Assembly: GCA_041906305.1 (NCBI GenBank)
Contig: JAYRJL010000004.1
Location: 186,001 to 250,000, forward strand
From: SHVZ01 sp041906305
GTDB taxonomy: Bacteria; Pseudomonadota; Alphaproteobacteria; SHVZ01
Direction of reading: 5' to 3'
DNA: 64,000 bases
The position numbers and the translations under genes are program-made. The notes below the pieces were generated by a model. It had not been told where the DNA came from, did no database searches, and worked only from the letters and a program-made list of their open reading frames with translations. This document shows, piece after piece, positions 60,061 to 64,000 of the stretch (position 1 is the first letter of the stretch; each line of letters begins with the position of its first letter).

Positions 60061-60516
60061 ATGAAGTGGATCGACATCGTTTCGCCGACGCTTCGGAGCC
60101 TCCACCAGACCTGGATCGGATTCCGCGGCACCCGCCTGATGGCCCACGTCAACGACTATAACCGTTTCGTCGGGCATGCGGCCGCCGATGTCTCCTTGTG
60201 CGTGATCTTCCCGACCGATAGCGGCAGCCCCGTGGTCAAGCACGCCGGCGATACCGTTCGCCAAGTGCTGCCGAACGTCTGGGCCGGGCTCCGTTTCGAG
60301 GACATCACCTCGACCGTGAACCGCACCGTGCTGTCGACGCCGTTCCGCGCCGTCGCCAATGGCCGCCAGCCGGACGCGAGGCGCGGCCAATGGCGAAACG
60401 TGGACGGAATCCAGGCCTACGAGCAGCTGCTGTTGCCCTTCGGCAACGATCAGCTCCGCGTCTGTGTCATTCATGCGGTCTTCGACTTGGGGCGGCTCCA
60501 GAGGATGGCGGCATGA
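60061..60516 (+). CDS. PAS-domain protein (PAS_5-like)
   Basis: A 151-residue single-domain protein: LRSLHQTWIGFRGTRLMAHV at the start, NDYNRFVGHAAADVSLCVIF, and the closing AYEQLLLPFGNDQLRVCVIH that fits the PAS_5 group common in Alphaproteobacteria. The ligand or partner is unknown, and no output domain is present. Its stop overlaps the start of the GAF gene (ATGA, 60513-60516). Confidence 0.65.
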   Translation: MKWIDIVSPTLRSLHQTWIGFRGTRLMAHVNDYNRFVGHAAADVSLCVIFPTDSGSPVVKHAGDTVRQVLPNVWAGLRFEDITSTVNRTVLSTPFRAVANGRQPDARRGQWRNVDGIQAYEQLLLPFGNDQLRVCVIHAVFDLGRLQRMAA

Positions 60517-61343
60517 AGGCTCCAGCATTTCCCGCCGACGAGAGCTATAGGCTCGACGCGCTCCGCTCGCTCGACATCCTCGACACCGCGCCCGAGGACG
60601 ACTTCGACGCCATCGTGAAGCTGGCGCAGGAACTGTTCCAGGCGCCGATCTGCCTGGTGTCGCTGATCGACGACCGCCGCCAGTGGTTCAAGGCCTGCAT
60701 CGGCCTCGATGCGTCCGAGACGTCGCGCGAGATCTCGTTCTGCGGTCACGCGATCCTGGCCGAAGGCGCATTCGTCGTGCTCGACGCCACCAAGGACGAG
60801 CGGTTCGCCGACAACCCGCTGGTGACCGGCCCGCCGGATATCCGCTTCTACGCCGGGATGCCGATCCGCCTGCCTTCCGGCTATCAGGTCGGCACCGTCT
60901 GCATCATCGACCGGAAGCCGCGGGCGGCTTTCGACGAGACCGACAAGAGACGGCTGTCGCTGCTGGCCGAGACGGCGGTGACGGCGATGGCGCTGCGCGG
61001 CCTCAGGGGCGAACTGGCGCATACCCAGTTCGCGATCGACCGCTTCCGCGCGGCGATGCAGCTTTCGCCGGTGGCGCTGGCGATCACGGATTTCAGCGGA
61101 CGGGTCGAGGAGGCGAACGGGGCATTCAACGAACTCTGCCGGGCTGATCCGATGGGAGGCCAGCCGGCCGGCGACCTGCTTGCGGTGCCGGCGGAGCAAT
61201 GGTCCGCCGCGGCGGCGGCGCCGGAAGAGGCCGAAGTCCGGACCGGAACCGACGGCAGACGCATCCGGGTCGTGCAGGACGCGGGTGGAATGATCCTGGT
61301 GGAAGTGCCGGAAGCCACGAGCGGCGACCAAGGGGCCACATAG
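60513..61343 (+). CDS. GAF-domain sensor protein with a C-terminal PAS-like segment
   Basis: A 276-residue protein. The GAF domain (about 15-160) is clear: SLDILDTAPEDDFDAIVKLA, PICLVSLIDDRRQWFKACIG, EISFCGHAIL and MPIRLPSGYQVGTVCIID. This variant is widespread in bacterial kinases and cyclases. Residues 180-270 look PAS-like (SPVALAITDFSGRVEEANGAF). No catalytic output domain follows, so it must act through a partner, possibly the coupled PAS and Hpt-like proteins. A terminator follows the stop. Confidence 0.82.
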   Translation: MKAPAFPADESYRLDALRSLDILDTAPEDDFDAIVKLAQELFQAPICLVSLIDDRRQWFKACIGLDASETSREISFCGHAILAEGAFVVLDATKDERFADNPLVTGPPDIRFYAGMPIRLPSGYQVGTVCIIDRKPRAAFDETDKRRLSLLAETAVTAMALRGLRGELAHTQFAIDRFRAAMQLSPVALAITDFSGRVEEANGAFNELCRADPMGGQPAGDLLAVPAEQWSAAAAAPEEAEVRTGTDGRRIRVVQDAGGMILVEVPEATSGDQGAT

Positions 61344-61393
61344 TCGCCGCAGATTCCTTGAACGGACGTTACAGATAGGAAATTCAGAAAACG

Positions 61394-61423
61394 CGCTGCC
61401 TCGCGAGAGGCGGCGGGTTTTTC
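61394..61423 (+). terminator. Rho-independent terminator after the GAF gene
   Basis: CGCTGCCTC (61394-61402) pairs with GAGGCGGCG (61407-61415) with one G-U pair around a 4-base loop, followed by GGTTTTT. Confidence 0.7.
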
Positions 61424-61466
61424 TCTGGAGTCGAGGAAGGAAGCGCGGGGCGCTTTCCGGGCGACG

Positions 61467-61709
61467 CTACGTGAAGGCCTTGAAGGTGATCATCGTGAAG
61501 GTGTCCTTCACGCCGCCGAGGCGCTGCACCTTCTCGGTCACGAAGTGGCCGATGTCGTCCTCTTCCGGCAGGTAGCACTTCATCAGCAGGTCGTACTGCC
61601 CGGAGATCGAGTAGACCTCGGACACCTGCTCGATGTTGAGCACGGCCTCGTCGGCCACCTGATAGGCCTTGCCGAGCTCGCATTTGACCATGACGAAGAT
61701 CGTCTTCAT
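61467..61709 (-). CDS. Stand-alone Lrp/AsnC ligand-binding (RAM) domain protein
   Basis: An 80-residue protein matching the RAM domain alone: MVKCELGKAYQVADEA, VLNIEQVSEVYSISGQYDLL, and VQRLGGVKDTFTMITFKAF. There is no DNA-binding domain, so it may sense amino acids for another regulator or assemble into hetero-oligomers with Lrp proteins. It is downstream of the DEAD-box gene on the same strand, 33 bases away. Confidence 0.88.
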   Translation of the reverse strand: MKTIFVMVKCELGKAYQVADEAVLNIEQVSEVYSISGQYDLLMKCYLPEEDDIGHFVTEKVQRLGGVKDTFTMITFKAFT

Positions 61710-61742
61710 GGCGGCGAGCCTACGATGGATCGGGAGCCGACG

Positions 61743-63155
61743 CTACGCCTTGACCCGGCGCAGCAGGAAGGCCGGGACGTGGTCGCCGAGGCCGACGACC
61801 GGCGTGCGGTCCTCGCGCTCCTCGCGGCGGCGATCGTCGCGCCGGTCCTCGCGGCGCGGACGCTCTTCCTGGCGCGGACGGAACGGCGTGACGTTGGCGA
61901 CCGGCGCCTCCGTGTGCTCGACCTGCTCGCGACGCTTCGGCTCGGCCTTGTGCTCTGACTTTGGCTCCGCGCGGCCGCGTCCGCCGCGCCCGCGGCGGCG
62001 ACCGTCGCCGGCCTCGAGCTGGGCGCCGGAGAAGCCCTCGATCTCGACCCGCGGGATCTCCTTGTGGAGGAGCTTCTCGACCGCCGACACGAACTTGCCG
62101 TCCTCGGGCGTCGCCAGCGTGAAGGCGGTGCCGGTTCGTCCGGCGCGGCCGGTGCGGCCGATCCGGTGGATGTAGTCCTCGGCGTGGATGGGGACGTCGA
62201 AGTTGAAGACGTGGCTGAGGTCGTCGATGTCGATGCCGCGCGCAGCGACGTCCGAGCAGACCAGCAGCGTGATCTCGCCCGCCTTGAACTTCTCCAGCGT
62301 CTCCATGCGGACGCTCTGGTGCATGTCGCCGTGCAGCGAGCCGGCGTTGAAGCCGTGGCGCTCGAGCGACTTGTGCAGGATCGAGACGTCGCGCTTGCGG
62401 TTGCAGAAGATCAGCGCGTTCTTGACCGCCTCGCGGCGCAGCAGCGCACGCAGCGCCTCGCGCTTCTGCTCGGCCGCCGGCACGATCACCAGGCCCTGGG
62501 TCACGCTCTCGGCCGCCGGCTTGGAGGTCGGCGCGACCGAGATCTGCTTCGGGTTGATCAGGAAGGCCTCGGTCAGGCGGCGGATCTCCGGCGGCATCGT
62601 CGCCGAAAAGAACAGCGTCTGGCGGATCTTCGGCAGGAACCCGACGATCTTCTCGATGTCGGGGATGAAGCCCATGTCGAGCATGCGGTCGGCTTCGTCG
62701 ATGACCAGCAGCTTGACGTCGTTCAGCAGCACCTTGCCGCGCTCGAACTGGTCCATCAGGCGGCCGGGGGTGGCGATCAGCACGTCGACGCCGCGGTCGA
62801 GCACCTGCTCCTGGTCGGAGAAGCTGACGCCGCCGATCAGCAGGGCCTTGGAGAGCTTGTTGTACTTGCCGTAGATGTCGAAGTTCTCGGCGACCTGGGC
62901 GGCGAGCTCGCGGGTGGGCTCGAGGATCAGCGAACGCGGCATCCGCGCCTTGGCCCGGCCGGCGGCCAGGATGTCGATCATCGGAAGCGTGAAGGAAGCG
63001 GTCTTGCCGGTGCCGGTCTGGGCGATGCCCAGGATGTCGCGGCCCATCAGCACATAAGGGATGGCCTGCGCCTGGATCGGAGTGGGGGTCTGGTAGCCGG
63101 CATCTGACACGGCCTGGAGGACCTGCTCGCTCAGGCCGAGATCTGCAAACGACAT
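61743..63155 (-). CDS. DEAD-box RNA helicase (RhlE-like)
   Basis: A 470-residue DEAD-box helicase: Q motif (GYQTPTPIQAQAIP), Walker A AQTGTGKT (45-52), EPTRELAAQ, VIDEADRMLD (DEAD at 153-156), SAT (184-186) and HRIGRTGRAGRTG. A basic Arg-rich tail of about 80 residues follows (RRRGRGGRGRAEPK, then REDRRDDRRRE), typical of RhlE-type proteins. ATG 63155 gives the family start MSFADLGL; ATG 63176 is also possible. It probably acts in ribosome assembly or RNA decay at low temperature. Confidence 0.93.
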   Translation of the reverse strand: MSFADLGLSEQVLQAVSDAGYQTPTPIQAQAIPYVLMGRDILGIAQTGTGKTASFTLPMIDILAAGRAKARMPRSLILEPTRELAAQVAENFDIYGKYNKLSKALLIGGVSFSDQEQVLDRGVDVLIATPGRLMDQFERGKVLLNDVKLLVIDEADRMLDMGFIPDIEKIVGFLPKIRQTLFFSATMPPEIRRLTEAFLINPKQISVAPTSKPAAESVTQGLVIVPAAEQKREALRALLRREAVKNALIFCNRKRDVSILHKSLERHGFNAGSLHGDMHQSVRMETLEKFKAGEITLLVCSDVAARGIDIDDLSHVFNFDVPIHAEDYIHRIGRTGRAGRTGTAFTLATPEDGKFVSAVEKLLHKEIPRVEIEGFSGAQLEAGDGRRRGRGGRGRAEPKSEHKAEPKRREQVEHTEAPVANVTPFRPRQEERPRREDRRDDRRREEREDRTPVVGLGDHVPAFLLRRVKA

Positions 63156-63194
63156 CGCTTCTGTGCTTCTTTCCATCGTTTCGAAGTTGCGCTG

Positions 63195-63223
63195 TAGATT
63201 GTGGATAAAGGCCGAAATGTCAA
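63195..63223 (-). promoter_or_regulatory. Candidate promoter of the DEAD-box gene
   Basis: A perfect TTGACA on the minus strand (63223-63218) followed at 16-17 bases by a weak -10 (CAATCT/AATCTA, 63201-63195). It lies about 40 bases before the start codon. Confidence 0.35.
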
Positions 63224-63296
63224 ACCTCGGCGGCTTGCAAGCCACGGATTTCCTTAACGCGTGGCGGATGAGCCGCGGTTCCGGTAGGGTCGAAAA

Positions 63297-63836
63297 ATGC
63301 TTATCGAACGTGCCCGCTCATGTCTGCTGGTCGTCGACGTCCAGGAACGTCTCTTGCCATCTATTGCCTCCAATCGGACAGTTTTGGGGCGAATCTTGCT
63401 CCTGATGAAGGCGGCGAGACGGCTTGGTGTCCCGATGATGGCCACCGAGCACTGGCCGGAGAACATCGGCCCGCTCGCCACGGCGGTAAAAGGCCAGCTC
63501 GGCGGGGCGGAGGTCTTCGTTAAGCGGCATTTCGCCGCGACGGCCGAGCCGGGCTTTGCCCAGAAGCTCGACAAGGGCCGGCCGCAGATCGTCGTCTGCG
63601 GCACCGAGGCCCATGTCTGCGTTCTCCAGACCACCCTCGGCCTGCTCGCCGCCGGCATGGCGCCGATCGTGGTTTCCGACGGCGTCGGCTCGCGCGAGCC
63701 CTCCGACCGGGAGGTGGCGCTGACCCGGCTCCGGGACGCGGGCGTCCAGGTCGCATCGGCCGAGATGGTCGTCTTCGAGTGGCTGGAGCAGGCCGGCACG
63801 CCCGAGTTCAAAGACCTGATCACCCTGATCAAGTAG
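63297..63836 (+). CDS. Isochorismatase-family cysteine hydrolase
   Basis: A 179-residue hydrolase with the Asp-Lys-Cys triad: D14 (LLVVDVQERLL), K76 (VFVKRHF) and C108 (GTEAHVCVLQTTLG), the usual small YcaC-like family layout. Substrate is unknown, since members act on isochorismate, nicotinamide, N-carbamoyl amides and others. The ATG follows a divergent 141-base spacer. The next gene starts immediately after the stop. Confidence 0.9.
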   Translation: MLIERARSCLLVVDVQERLLPSIASNRTVLGRILLLMKAARRLGVPMMATEHWPENIGPLATAVKGQLGGAEVFVKRHFAATAEPGFAQKLDKGRPQIVVCGTEAHVCVLQTTLGLLAAGMAPIVVSDGVGSREPSDREVALTRLRDAGVQVASAEMVVFEWLEQAGTPEFKDLITLIK

Positions 63837-64000
63837 ATGGCCGGCAAGCAGACGCTGCTGCTTCTGCCGGGGCTGCTCTGCGACGAGGCGTTGTGGGCGC
63901 CCCAGATCGAAGCGCTGGCCGACGTCGCCGACTGCCGCGTCGCGGACCTCACCCGGGACGAGTCGGTCGCGGAGATGGCGAAGCGCGCACTCGACGGGCT
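63837..64000 (+). CDS. Alpha/beta hydrolase, N-terminal part (cut by the window edge)
   Basis: The first 54 complete codons of a hydrolase: GKQTLLLLPGLLCDEALWAP shows the conserved LPGLLCD strand and oxyanion loop, followed by the VADLTRDESVAEMAKRAL helix. It begins at ATG 63837, directly after the isochorismatase stop (TAGATG), so both are probably one transcript. The catalytic Ser lies beyond the edge. Confidence 0.85.
   Translation, partial: MAGKQTLLLLPGLLCDEALWAPQIEALADVADCRVADLTRDESVAEMAKRALDG

Noticed and set aside
63279..63293. GTTC-N7-GTCG as a second LexA box
   Set aside because: One mismatch in a core half-site, GC-rich spacer and no SOS-like downstream gene.

Overview
The window is chromosomal DNA from a GC-rich free-living bacterium, most likely an alphaproteobacterium of the Rhodospirillales/Hyphomicrobiales type; a Reyranella-like organism is a guess, not a demonstration. 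The evidence is a DUF2794 gene and a DUF1127 gene, a perfect GAAC-N7-GAAC site of the alphaproteobacterial LexA type, the TPR-BamB-Der gene order, orphan peptide-type binding proteins, a TRAP transporter, two methyl-accepting chemotaxis proteins and three GGDEF proteins. Coding density is high, many neighbours overlap by 1-4 bases (ATGA or TGATG), and I see no prophage, insertion sequence, CRISPR array, rRNA or tRNA. I count 65 protein genes. Two are cut by the window edges (ilvD on the left, an alpha/beta hydrolase on the right), and one is a 54-codon tatA.

Layout. 1-5.9 kb: ilvD, a PLP aminotransferase, a PLD/cardiolipin-synthase-like enzyme, a GST, an ArsR/AHSA1 pair with a 24-bp palindrome at its promoter, a VOC protein and a cupin. 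6-8.5 kb: a LexA-type box in front of 2H phosphoesterase-Spx-TfoX genes, then a cytosolic S1C protease. 8.5-18.3 kb: hrpB, an orphan SBP, DUF2794, an AhpD-like protein, and the TPR-BamB-der-DUF4406-LOG run. 18.3-25.5 kb: MCP, PhyH, amidase, parE and a thioesterase. 25.6-29.8 kb: a TauE permease and three tandem membrane GGDEF genes. 29.9-36 kb: a MoxR/VWA pair and a dctPQM TRAP system. 36-42.8 kb: MFS, D-2-hydroxyacid dehydrogenase, DUF1127, a MocR-type regulator, a CocE hydrolase and an NTF2-like protein. 42.8-44.9 kb: azlC-azlD-ogt flanked by two copies of a palindromic REP-like element. 44.9-48.2 kb: a peptide-type SBP divergent from an N-acyl-D-amino-acid deacylase. 48.2-59.1 kb: envelope glycosylation genes in two blocks separated by an MCP and a RidA-like gene. 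59.1-61.3 kb: a 439-bp AT-rich intergenic region followed by a small Hpt-like/PAS/GAF signalling cassette. 61.5-64 kb: a stand-alone Lrp/AsnC ligand domain, an RhlE-like helicase, an isochorismatase-like enzyme and a hydrolase.

How the genes may work together. The most interesting inferred system is a split Arn-like set. It contains an ArnT-type membrane glycosyltransferase, an SDR and a DegT aminotransferase in one block. A second block holds an ArnC-type undecaprenyl-phosphate glycosyltransferase, an ArnE/F-like small flippase, a methyltransferase, an orphan TatA and a secreted binding protein. Together they could make, methylate, flip and transfer an amino sugar to an envelope acceptor. 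The second theme is signalling: two MCPs, three GGDEF proteins (the middle one catalytically degenerate but with its inhibitory site intact) and the Hpt/PAS/GAF trio. The third is a DNA-damage-type promoter driving an RNA-processing/redox/competence-like gene set.
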